From assembly GCF_000372725.1 (NCBI RefSeq), contig NW_005196163.1, forward strand, positions 376,615-440,614: a stretch of 64,000 nt of DNA, written 5' to 3'. Shown here piece after piece: positions 37,575-47,500 of this stretch. The stretch is from Emiliania huxleyi CCMP1516 (taxonomy: Eukaryota; Haptophyta; Isochrysidales; Noelaerhabdaceae). Every line of letters starts with the position of its first letter. Within the stretch, counting starts at the first letter, position 1. The notes beneath the pieces were generated by a model. The model was not told the origin of the DNA. It saw only the letters and a list, made by a program, of their open reading frames with translations, and ran no database searches. Position numbers and translations under genes: made by a program.

Positions 37575-39776
37575 TCAGGCCCGCTTGAGCTTGGCGAGAG
37601 ACGCCCCCTCTATAGCCACTGCCGGCCGCAGCACCGCCGCTGCCGCGAGCATCGCCGCGCCGAGTGCGCCGAAGAGGCCCGGCCAGCCCGCCAGCGCCTT
37701 GAGCTGCGGCGCGACGAGCACGCCAAAGACCTGCAGCGCGCGAGCAGGGGCGGGGCGGCTCTCGCAAGTAGAACGGACGTCTCGCTCGGAAGTGCCTCTC
37801 TCGGAAGGGTGTCTCGGAAGCCGCCCCCCCCCCCCGCCGCCTCCCCCCCCACCGCCTTTTGCCCCGCCGCCCCCCCCGACGCCACCTTCCACCTCGCCGG
37901 CCCGTCTGCCCCCTCCCCCCCCCCCTCTTCCCCCCTACCGCCGCCTCCTTGGACCTTTGGAAGCGCTTGGTGGAATGATCACGCAAACGGCTCACGCACT
38001 TGTCTCTCGGAGGTGTCTCTTGCAACGGCTCTCTCGGAAGCGTCTGACCGGCCCCGTCGAAGCGAGGCCGTTGACGAGCCCCGCGACCTACGAAGAAAGA
38101 AACGCGCGCGTGATCCGCTTTCTTCTTTCCGAGGCGAGGCCGCTCACGAGCCCCCGCGACCGCCGCGACGAGCTGCTTGTCGTCGGACCGGCCTGCGTAG
38201 CCGACCAGCCCGCGCGCGGATGCACCTGGGCCGAGGGTGGCCGTCGCTGAGGCGTGCGCTGTCGAAGCGGGCAAGCATGTGCTCCGATCTCCCCATATCT
38301 CCCCATATCTCCCCTACCTGGCAAGCATGTGCTCCGATCTCCCCATATCTCCCCACATCTCCCCATATCTCTCCCCATATCTCCCCCCATCTCCCCCCAG
38401 ATCTCGCACCGAGGACGCCGCTCGGCCCATATCTCCCCATATCTCCCCCCATCTCCCCCCAGATCTCGCACCGAGGACGCCGCCCGGCCCATATCTCCCC
38501 ATATCTCCCCCCAGATCTCGCACCGAGGACGCCGCCCGGACCCGCGATGAAGAAGCCGATCGACGCGATCGCGGCGACGTGCGTCGCCCACGGCATGTCG
38601 CAGAGGCAAGCGAGCATGAGCGCCAGGAAGCAGGCGCCGGTGGCGCAGCACGAGTGCATTGCGACACGCAGCGCGCAACCGCCGAAGAGGCGGTCCGTCG
38701 CGACGCCCGTCAGCACGGCGCCGACCGTGCCGGCCACGTCCAGCACCTCCGTGTGCAACAGTACGCATCGGGCGGGGGAGATATGGGGAGATGTGGGGAG
38801 ATATCCGGCCTCTAGGCATCAAGGTGTGGGGAGATGTGGGGAGATATCCGGCCTCTAGGCATCAAGGTGTGGGGAGATGTGGGGAGATATCCGGCCTCTA
38901 GGCATCAAGGTGTGGGGAGATGTGGGGAGATATCCGGCCTCTAGTGCCCGCCACCGACGAGACGTGGCCGGCGTTGGATGCGCTCATCAGGATGTGCTCC
39001 TTGAGGTAGACGGTCAGCCAGAACATCATGATGTACCGCGACGTCTTGGTGAGCGCGTACGCCGCCGCCGCGCCACCCACCCCCGGCACTCCGAGCGGCC
39101 GCTGCGGCGCGGCGTCGGCGGCGCCCTCCCCCTTCTCCTTCCCGGTTGCCGCGGCGGCGGCGAGGCGCGGCGAGGCGCGCGTGGCCGGCCTTGGCGCGGC
39201 GGCGGGCGGCGCGGCCTCCCGCGGGATCACAAACATCAGCGCCACCGCCCAGACCGACACCACGGGCCCAGAGACGAAGAAGACGCGCCGCCAGCCGCCG
39301 CCGAGGGCACTCGCCGCGATGCTGTTTGCGACCGCGCCGCCGAGGTTCTCGCAGGAGCTCCACACGCCGAGGACCGTCCCACGCACCGCGTCGGGGACCG
39401 CCTCCCCCACCAGGGTCGAGAAGAGCGGGCTCGCGGGCGCCGCAAAGAGGCCGGCGGCGCCCCACGCCGCCATCATCGCGGGCGCCGAGCTGCAGAGTCC
39501 AAAGGCGGCGGTCGCGGCGCCAGAGAGGGCAAAGGCGAGGACGAGCGTCCAGCGCCGGCCGAACCTGCGGACCGCGTGCGCGAGCGACAGCTGTCCCACC
39601 GCGTACGTTGCGAGCAGCACCGTGTCAATCAGGCCGAGTTGGCCGTCGGCGACGCCGAGGTCGTCCTTGATGCTGGTCTTGGCGACGGCGAAGGGCTTGC
39701 GCGCGCAGTAGATGCAGACGTAAGCGAGGTACGTGACGGAGAGCAGCAGCCACGACCTCGCCGAGATGTCTGCCAT
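37575..39776 (-). CDS. SLC37 / organophosphate:phosphate antiporter family (MFS)
   Basis: Five exons (39776-38955, 38746-38533, 38225-38161, 38087-38049, 37730-37575) join in phase to 431 residues, about the size of GlpT/UhpT and SLC37 proteins. Exon 1 has the family opening VTYLAYVCIYCARKPFAVAK and DLGVADGQLGLIDTVLLATY, with helices continuing to YIMMFWLTVYLKEHI. Later exons add VLDVAGTVGAVLTGVATDRL, FFIAGPGG, GLVGYAG, VAGLVNGLASTGP and GWPGLFGALGAAML. The family exchanges glycerol-3-phosphate or hexose phosphates for phosphate across internal membranes. The start at 39776 is the first ATG. Introns 1 and 2 are minisatellite introns, intron 2 is GC-AG, and intron 3 is a 73-nt intron with long flanking direct repeats. 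Confidence 0.88.
38088..38160 (-). other. 73-nt intron bounded by long direct repeats
   Basis: GTCGCGGGGGCTCGTGAGCG at the donor side is repeated as GTCGCGGGGCTCGTCAACGG at the acceptor, with the similarity continuing through GCCTCGCCTCGG / GCCTCGCTTCGA. Splicing GT-AG keeps one coding copy (LVAA/VAGLVNG). Confidence 0.75.
38226..38532 (-). repeat. Minisatellite intron 2 of the SLC37 gene
   Basis: Arrays of GGGGAGATAT-type units interleaved with two to three copies of an AGATCTCGCACCGAGGACGC segment. The donor is GC (GGGCG/GCGTCC) and the acceptor GGCCCAG. Confidence 0.8.
38747..38954 (-). repeat. Minisatellite intron 1 of the SLC37 gene (43-bp units)
   Basis: ATATCCGGCC recurs at 43-bp spacing (38801, 38844, 38887, 38930), each with CTAGGCATCAAGGTGTGG. 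It is GT-AG and joins GHVSS to VLDVAGTVGA. Confidence 0.85.
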
Positions 39777-40200
39777 AACGCTGGTAATCACGCAAGCACG
39801 CTCGTTTTCTTTTTTTGAGGTAGACTGATGTTAATAACAAGCGAAGGCACACACAACATGACGCCAGACACACGATTGCACGCACCGCACCGCACCCCGC
39901 ACCCGCACCCGCCGCCCCCCCGCCCCCCGCCCCGCCCAGGCGGGAAAGAGATGAGGAGATGGGACAGCGAAGGAGGAACCCCAAACACATATGGGAGGGT
40001 TCAGTTGTGCGTCACGCTGCCCGGCGTTTCTCACTTTCCGGGACAGCCCCGCCCTTGTGAGGCAGGAAAGTGACGGCTACCCCGTACGCCCTGGTGCTGC
40101 TACCCCGACGCCGACCGCCCATTCCCCCCTCCTCGTTCCCCCTCGGCGAGCCGATGATCGTCGAGCCTTTGTCCTGCGCGCCCCCGAGCCCCCCCCCCCC

Positions 40201-40235
<35 letters not shown>

Positions 40236-40775
40236 GCCGCCGCGCGAGCGTGTCGCGCAGCGGCACACACCTGCTCAAAAGAAAAAGAAAAATGGGAATG
40301 AGCCACGGCGGAGGCGGGCGGACGGGTGGTGATGGTCGTTCAGGAGGCGCCACACGAGGGGGAGCAGAAGTCCGTCCGCGCCTATCAGAACCTTAGCAGC
40401 AGCGGGGCGGCGGTGGACGCGGTCCTCTTCTTCCCGGCCGGGACACTCGCCTTTGGACACGCGGCGGGATGGGCCAAGGCGCCAACGCCACGAATTGGGC
40501 AAAACCGGGTGATTTCGGTCGGTAATCCGTTGCTATCGCAGGTAGGTGTTTCTGAATTCATCTCTTCTTTCTAGGCGCGCGCCACTAACACAGTTTACAG
40601 GCAGAGAGAGAACCCTCTCCCTTTTCTCCCAGTACGTTCTCTCTCTCTCCCAGTCAGTAAGCTAAAAGTACTATACATACAGGCACGAGAACAAGAACCA
40701 AAGGTAGGTACACCACGGGTAAAAGGATTGAAAAAACGGAACACGCTACACGGGGGTGGGACTGGCGCTGGCCGA
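39777..40775. other. Intergenic stretch
   Basis: It holds a CA tract at about 40203-40233, a CT-rich stretch near 40615-40660 similar to 3360-3400, and a partial family F-like sequence near 40690-40790 (GGTACACCACGGG twice). A plus frame at 40326-40574 has no domain. Confidence 0.4.
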
Positions 40776-42833
40776 CTAACACAGGTACACCACGGGAGCC
40801 GCCCTACGGGAGTCAGTGCGCACAGTACTGGAGCCCAACAGCGGGGCGACCGCCCTCTCCAGATAGGTCTGCTGCCCATTGGCTGTCGCAACGCCGTCCC
40901 ACTCGTAGAATGGAACGCTGATCAACCTCCAGCCAGCCGCCGCGAGGAGGCGCCGCTTGAGCAGCGTTGGCCCATTGGGTCTGCGCACGCCCCTGCCGTC
41001 GGGCAGCATGAAGTGAGAGGGGCCGTCCACCTCGATCGCGACGCGTGACGAGGGCAGCGCCAGGTCGAGCGAGTAGCCGGTGCGCGGCTCGAGGTGCTCT
41101 TTCTCGAAGCCAGAATGGACGGAGGCGAGGGCAGCTGCAACGGAGCGCTGCAAGCGCGAGATCGTAACTTCGGTGCCTTGCATGGCGTCGCAGCAGAGCT
41201 TGCGCTGAGACTCGGAGAGGAGATGCTGCTGCCCGTCTACCCCGCGTTCCAGAGAGAGCCAGAGCTGCCACTGGTGCAGCTGACGGCGGTCCTCCTCACT
41301 CCACCTCGACGGATCCCGCGCGAGCGAGTCGCTGATCACGCGCGAGCAGTCGGCAAGCAGCGCCTGGTGATGATAGTCGGCCGTCGCATACGCCCACACC
41401 GTGTTGGCCAGGTCCTGAGGCTTGAAGCCAGCCAGCCCGCCGCGCACCGCCGCCTCCGCCACCGCTGCGTACAGCGCGTCCGCAGCCACGCCCGCCGTCG
41501 CATACGCCCACACCGTGTTACCCAGGTTCTGAGGGGTGAAGCCAGCCAGCCCGCCGCGCACCGCCGCCTCCGCCACCGCCGCGTACAGCGCGTCCGCAGC
41601 CACGCCCGCCGTCGCATACGCCCACACCGTGTTGGCCAGGGCCTGAGGGGTGAAGCCAGCCAGCCCGCCGCGCACCGCCGCCTCCGCCACCGCCGCGTAC
41701 AGCGCGTCCGCAGCCACGCCCGCCGTCGCATACGCCCACACCGTGTTGGCCAGGGCCTGCGGGGTGAAGCCAGCCAGCCCGCCGCGCACCGCCGCCTCCG
41801 CCACCGCCGCGTACAGCGCGTCCGCAGCCACGCCCGCCGTCGCATACGCCCACACCGTGTTGGACAGGTTCTGAGGCTTGAAGCCAGCCAGCCTGCTGCG
41901 CACCGCCGCCTCCGCCACCGCCGCGTACAGCTCGTCCGCAGCCACGCCCGCCGTAGCATACGCCCACACCGTGTTGGAGAGGTTCTGAGGGGTGAAGCCA
42001 GCCAGCCCGCCGCGCACCGCCGCCTCCGCCACCGCCGCGTACAGCGCGTCCGCAGCCACGCCCGCCGTCGCATACGCCCACACCGTGTTGGCCAGGGCCT
42101 GAGGGGTGAAGCCAGCCAGCCCGCCGCGCACCGCCGCCTCCGCCACCGCCGCGTACAGCGCGTCCGCAGCCACGCCCGCCGTCGCATACGCCCACACCGT
42201 GTTGGCTAGCTCCTGCGGGTTGAAGCCAGCCAGCCCGCCGCGCACTGCCGCCTCCGCCACCGCCGCGTACAGCGCATCCGCAGCCACGCCCGCCGTCGCG
42301 TACGCCCACACCGTGTTGGACAGGTTCTGAGGCTTGAAGCCAGCCAGCCTGCTGCGCACCGCCGCCTCCGCCACCGCCGCGTACAGCTCGTCCGCAGCCA
42401 CGCCCGCCGTCGCATACGCCCACACCGTGTTGGAGAGGTTCTGAGGGTTGAAGCCATCCAGCTCGCCGCGCACCGCCGCCTCCGCCACCGCTACGAACAA
42501 CGGGTGCACCATCCTCGCTTGCAGGCCGCACTTTGCAACGCCGTGAGACACGTTGGCCAGCTCGCGTGCACGGCACGAAGGAATGAGGTCCAGCGTGCGC
42601 TGCACCAGCTGCTCAAGCTGCCCCTCGTGCCGCCGCTCGATGCGCTGCTTGCCCAGTTTGTTCCACAGGTTCGCAGCGTGGATGTGGTCCAAGCTCGCGC
42701 TGTGGGCAGCAAAGAGCGTGAGCAGTGCGTCGGCGCCGCTGGCATCTGAGATGTGGCTGCTGAGCTGCTTAGCATTGAGCTGACCACCGGCAGCAGAGGT
42801 GTGCCTCTCGTCGCGCGATCCCGCACCACGCAT
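40776..42833 (-). CDS. RAP-domain protein with ten 38-residue helical repeats
   Basis: From the ATG at 42833 the protein is 685 residues; the frame is open further upstream to 43313 without a better start. Ten repeats of the form NTVWAYATAGVAADALYAAV plus AEAAVRGGLAGFTPQALA occupy about 41380-42520, each 114 bp and almost identical in DNA. The C-terminus is a RAP domain: YSLDLALPSSRVAIEVDGPS, then LKRRLLAAAGWRLISVPFYE. RAP proteins with helical repeat arrays act on organelle RNAs (processing, translation or ribosome biogenesis) in algae and apicomplexans; the target here cannot be read. The N-terminal 160 residues include LGKQRIERRHEGQLEQLVQR and ARELANVSHGVAKCG, degenerate earlier repeats. 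Confidence 0.85.
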   Translation of the reverse strand: MRGAGSRDERHTSAAGGQLNAKQLSSHISDASGADALLTLFAAHSASLDHIHAANLWNKLGKQRIERRHEGQLEQLVQRTLDLIPSCRARELANVSHGVAKCGLQARMVHPLFVAVAEAAVRGELDGFNPQNLSNTVWAYATAGVAADELYAAVAEAAVRSRLAGFKPQNLSNTVWAYATAGVAADALYAAVAEAAVRGGLAGFNPQELANTVWAYATAGVAADALYAAVAEAAVRGGLAGFTPQALANTVWAYATAGVAADALYAAVAEAAVRGGLAGFTPQNLSNTVWAYATAGVAADELYAAVAEAAVRSRLAGFKPQNLSNTVWAYATAGVAADALYAAVAEAAVRGGLAGFTPQALANTVWAYATAGVAADALYAAVAEAAVRGGLAGFTPQALANTVWAYATAGVAADALYAAVAEAAVRGGLAGFTPQNLGNTVWAYATAGVAADALYAAVAEAAVRGGLAGFKPQDLANTVWAYATADYHHQALLADCSRVISDSLARDPSRWSEEDRRQLHQWQLWLSLERGVDGQQHLLSESQRKLCCDAMQGTEVTISRLQRSVAAALASVHSGFEKEHLEPRTGYSLDLALPSSRVAIEVDGPSHFMLPDGRGVRRPNGPTLLKRRLLAAAGWRLISVPFYEWDGVATANGQQTYLERAVAPLLGSSTVRTDSRRAAPVVYLC

Positions 42834-43587
42834 CGGCGGACTCAACCGGCAGTCGCTGTGCTGAGGCTGCAGGGTGCGCCGCTGAGGCAGCGGAGGGAAA
42901 GGACGGCGTCTGTTCACAAAGGGGGTTTTCTGCCATCGCTCGGCCCCCCGAATTCTTTTTTCGAAAGTTTCTTCAGCACCTAAAGTGAGCTCTGTGTTTA
43001 CCTTGCCAACAACATGTGTGTCTCGCGCCTTGCGGGGGGGAAGCGGAAAGGAGGAACCTCTTCCCAAGAGCACCACTCTTGGAGCGCCGCCACTACCACC
43101 CAGAGCGCTGCAAGCAAGCAGCGCCGGGCAATGACGGCTTACCGCCCACCCAGCCCCCCCTCGGCACACCCCGGCAGCCAATGTGTGACGGCTCGAACCC
43201 GCTAAGCCATCCCGCAAGCGGGATAGCCCGCCACTCGAACATCCTCCAACAAAACCAAAAACACTAACCAACCAACCAAAACTATTGCTAAAATCTCTCT
43301 CTCTCAAAACCAACGTTGGGTAGCACGAACAACGCGCTTTTTCCGTATTCGCGCAGCGCGCTTTATCATCACTTGTCTACTGCGTACTGTGGAGCTGGAG
43401 CCGAGCAGGAGGGCCTGGCGCACAACCGCTGGTCAACTGAGAGGGCCCCCCGCCGCTTCCCCTTTACTACTGGTCACTGCCCTCTCCGAGATGCGAGGGG
43501 GTCGCCCCCCTTGCCCCCGGCATGTTGTGCGAGTATACTAGTATGGGACAAAAGCGTCGAAAATGTCCCAAAAAAGCGTGAGTCGAG
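42834..43587. other. 5' flank of the RAP gene
   Basis: The RAP frame stays open upstream to 43313, but it has low-complexity composition and is probably 5' UTR or promoter. Sequence near 43388-43440 (CTGGAGCCGAGCAGGAGGGC) recurs near 57112-57170. Confidence 0.4.
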
Positions 43588-43738
43588 TTTGTGGCAGTTG
43601 TGGCAGCCCCACAGCCGGCGCGCGCTGCCAGGAAGCACCGCTCGCGTTTCGGCCGCACTCCCTGGCACCCAGTGAGTGCGGCCGACCGACCAGACCGAAT
43701 AGGCTCGACGCCGCGCTCGCTGTGGGGCTGCCACAAAG
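43588..43738. repeat. Nested inverted repeat (fold-back)
   Basis: Outer arms GTGGCAGCCCCACAG (43600-43614) and CTGTGGGGCTGCCAC (43720-43734) are perfect complements; TTTGTGGCAG and CTGCCACAAA extend them. Inside, CGGCCGCACTC (43650-43660) pairs with GAGTGCGGCCG (43674-43684). Confidence 0.75.
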
Positions 43739-44501
43739 TCGCCGCCGAGCGTGCCACCGAAAGCGTCCCGTCGGAGGTGATGGAGTGTGAGACCTGAGGC
43801 TGCGGAGGTGACGCCTGAGGTACCGGCCCGTGCACAGCGACCCAGCCGGCGACCGCCACGGGCTCAGGCGAGACTTGTCGACGCGTTCCGGCTCAGCTTC
43901 ACCGTGGTCATTGGGCGTCTGTCGACGTCAGGACCACCCATACAGCTCGCGGGTTTGAGGTCGCAAGAGCCAAGATGGTGGCGTTTTGACATCCCAACCA
44001 TCACACAAGACAGCCTGTAGGTGATGGCGGGACGGCGCAGTGTTTGTGGCACTCGGCAGTAGGCACCCGCGGCACGGCCCCGCTGTCCCGCGCTGTCGGC
44101 TCTCGCGGGCTGCGGAACCGGCCCCAGAAGGGGACGGTCCGGGCGAGTGTGGCAGCTCCTGCGCTAGCATGGGCACCCTGTATCATAGCACTACTGATCC
44201 TGGTCATAAGAGCTGCCAGGAATAGCGTCAGGAGCCGGTAGGAGTCAAAACCCCTCATATTTGAGACCCATCGTGTCCCATATACTCGCACAACGAGCCC
44301 CCCCACCACCTCGGACACGTCCCTCCCCGCTGTCCTCTCCACTGGTTCCTCTACTTATATACATAAAGGTTAAAGCCCTGGGCCGCCTGCTGCTTAAACC
44401 AACATGATGTGCATGTTACGGCGGGGGGGGGGGGGGCTGCTTGAGTACACACCGACGACGGTGTACCATACGACCTCGAGGAACACTCGTACACACAAAT
44501 A
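43739..44501. other. Intergenic stretch
   Basis: No gene. 44056-44112 is an inverted relative of 24078-24133. A G13 run lies at about 44422. Confidence 0.4.
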
Positions 44502-47500
44502 TTACCCCTCGAGCGCCCCGATCGCCTCGGTCACCGCGGCCACGAGCCGCGACGCCTCCCCCTCGCTGCGCGGCCCGTCCCTCCTCCACCTCGCCGCGTC
44601 GTGGTGCCGCGCTGCGTTCGCCCAGATGCGCAGCAAGTGCAGCTGGCTCCGCAGCTCGGCCGGCAAGCCGCACTCGCGGTGCCAAAAGTTGATGCGCTCC
44701 TCGAAGCCGTCGGGCGCCGCCGCAGAGCGCGAGGCGTAGACGGCGTCGAGGCGCGGCATCAGCGTCTTGAAGGCGAGCAGCATGTTGTCCTGAATGCGCG
44801 TCTGCGCGTCGCCGCCCGTGCGCATGCCGCGCACCTGCACCGAGAGCGGCGAAGGCTCGTAGCCGGTGGTGCGAGCGGCTGCTGTGGCGGCCTCGTCTCC
44901 AGGTGCCGGCGCAGCCTCCTCCACCCCCGCCCCTCGCTGCGAGCCAGAGAGCAACGCCCGGAGAGCTAGCAGCGCCTCGGGCAGCGTCGGCCTCTTGCGC
45001 AGGCTATTGTGGCAGAGGCTCTTCTGCCCGTCTCCCGCCTGCGCGAGGTCCTTGACTGCGCGAGCCGCGTCGGCTGGCCAGCCCGCAGCCACGTCGGCGA
45101 GCTTCGCCGCGTCGATGTCGGTCCAGTCCTCCTCGAACTCGTCCTCGCACCGGTCGGTGAGCTGCACTTCGGACCGGTTGGTGAGGCAGACGAGGAGGGT
45201 GATGCCGATGGCGTAGCCGTCCGTCTTGCTCGAGTACTCGCCCCCCTTGGTGATGGAGGGGCAGAGGTAGCCCGTGGACATGTAGAGGGCGGTCGAGCGG
45301 CAGCGGACAGACGCGTCCGGCCGCTGGTCCTTGGCGAAGCCCGTGTCGGCGAGGACAGCGGTCAGCTTCTCGTCGAGCAGGATGTTGTCCGGCTTGACGT
45401 CGCGGTGCACGATGCCCTTCGAGTGGAGGTAGACGAGCGCCTCGGTCGCCTCGCACGCAATGCGAACGCGCTGCCGCCACGTCAGCGGCCTCGGCGGCTC
45501 TGCCATGCCCAGCCGCCGGAGCTGCGCAGCGCTGTCGGGATCTGAGATGCGCAGCCGCGCCTCGAGCGAGCCGCCGCACATCAGCGGCGAGAGGAGGCAG
45601 ACGCCGTCGGGCGAGAGGCAGTAGCCGAGCAGCGGCAGCAGGTGCGGGTGGCTCACCGCCTTGAGCAGCTTCACCTCGAGCTCCGCCCGCGACAAACCGC
45701 CGGACTGGCCCGACTTTGCCCGCTTGACGACGAGCGGCAAGTGGCGCAGCTGCGGAGGCGCGGCGAGGGAGAGGTGGAGGTCGGCCGACGCCTCGTAGAC
45801 GCGGCTGAATCCGCCGCTGCCAATCAGCTTGCCCTCTGCAAACCCATCCGTCGCCGTGGTGAGGTCCGACAGGGCTAGCTCGACGGGCCGAGCAACAGCC
45901 GCCTCTTCCGCCGGCTCGGCAGCGACAGACAGCTCCTCCAGCCGCGACTCTGCCGCGCTCAACTCCTCGTCCAGCGCAGGCAGCACGCCCACGTGCGGCC
46001 TGGCGGCGGCGATGCCCGCGCGGAGCGCGGAGGGGCTGTCTGCGGTGTCGAGCGACTTGAGCGCGCCCATCGCCGCGCCATGCGCCATGCGCAGCCGCTG
46101 GCTGTCCCGCCTCCGCGCCTCCTTGAGCTTGTCGCGCGTACGCCTCGCCGCCGCCAGCACGGCCGGGCTCGCGAGGCCGCTGCACGCCTCCAGCGCTCTC
46201 GCTAATCCGTCATACAAGCCAGCAGCCACGGCCTGCTGCAGCGCCTCGTCCGCCGCAGCGATGGCGGCTGCGTCGGCCGGCGGAGGAGGAGAGGCTGGCG
46301 GCGGGGGTGGCGGTGAAGAGGCGGCGATGGCGCTGGGGCCCGGAGCCGAGACGAGTGCCTCGCCGCCGCCGCTCTTCTTCTTCTTCTTGCCCTTCTTGCT
46401 CTTCTTGGCGCTCCCCTCCACCTGCTTCTCCGCCTCCTCCTCCGCTAGCAGCGCGTCGGCGTGTCGCGTCGCCTCCGCCTCTGCCGCCGCTCTCTCCGCC
46501 TCCCTCGCCGCTGCCTCCGCCTCCGCCTCCGCCGCCGCATGCTCCTCGAGGGCGCGCACGCACTCGGCGTGGCCATCCTCCTTGGCAAACTGCAGCGCCG
46601 TCGTGTCCTTATTGGTGCGCGCCGCCGCGTCTGCGCCCGCCCGCAGCAGGCGGAGCACGATGGCGGGGTGGTTGTTGGCGGCGGTGAGCATCAGCGCGGT
46701 GATGCCGCGGCTGTCCTGCATGTTGATCTGCGCGCCGCGCTGCAGCAGCAGCTCGACCACCCGCTCGTGGCCTTGGCCGGCGGCGAGCAGCAGCGCGGTG
46801 TTGCCGTCGCTGTCCTGCATGTTGATCTCCGCGCCGCGCTGCAGCAGCAGCTCGACCACCCGCTTGTGGCCATCCTGGGCGGCGTACATCAGCGCGGTGC
46901 CGCCAATGCTGCTCTGCTTGTTGATCTCCGCGCCGCGCTGCAGCAGCAGCTCGACCACCCGCTTGTGGCCACGGCTGGCGGCGCACATCAGCGCGGTGAC
47001 GCCGTTCCTGGCCTGCAGGTTGACCTCCGCGCCGCGCTGCAGCAGCAGCTCGACCACCCGCTCATGGCCTTGCTGGGCGGCGTTCCACAGCGCGGCGCCA
47101 CCTTTGCCGTTCTGCTTGTTGATCTCCGCGCCGCGCTGAAGCAGCAGCTCGACCACCCGCTCGTGGCCCTCCTGGGCGGCGATCATCAGCGCGGTGATGC
47201 CGCTTGTATCGCCCGCCACGCAAGTCGCGTTGACCCGCCCGCCGCTGTCGAGCCACGCCAGCAGCGCCGCCTTGTCGCCTTCCGCAGCCGCGTTCCCCGC
47301 CTCTTTCGGAAGGCTGCCCAGTGAGCTGGAAGAGGCCGCGGCACTCGCCCCCATCGACGCCTCGCCCGAGGAAGCGCCGCCCGCGCCTCTCGCCGCCGCC
47401 TCGCGCCGCCCCGCCGTGGCCACCTCCGTGACGTGCTGCCGGAAGGCCTCGACGCACGCGGCGTGGCCCTGCTCTTTGGCCACCTGCAGCGCTGTCTTGC

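Noticed and set aside
43120..43260. Possible minus-strand tRNA (GGGTTCGAGCC T-loop-like motif)
   Set aside because: No acceptor stem, D-arm or anticodon arm could be folded around the motif.
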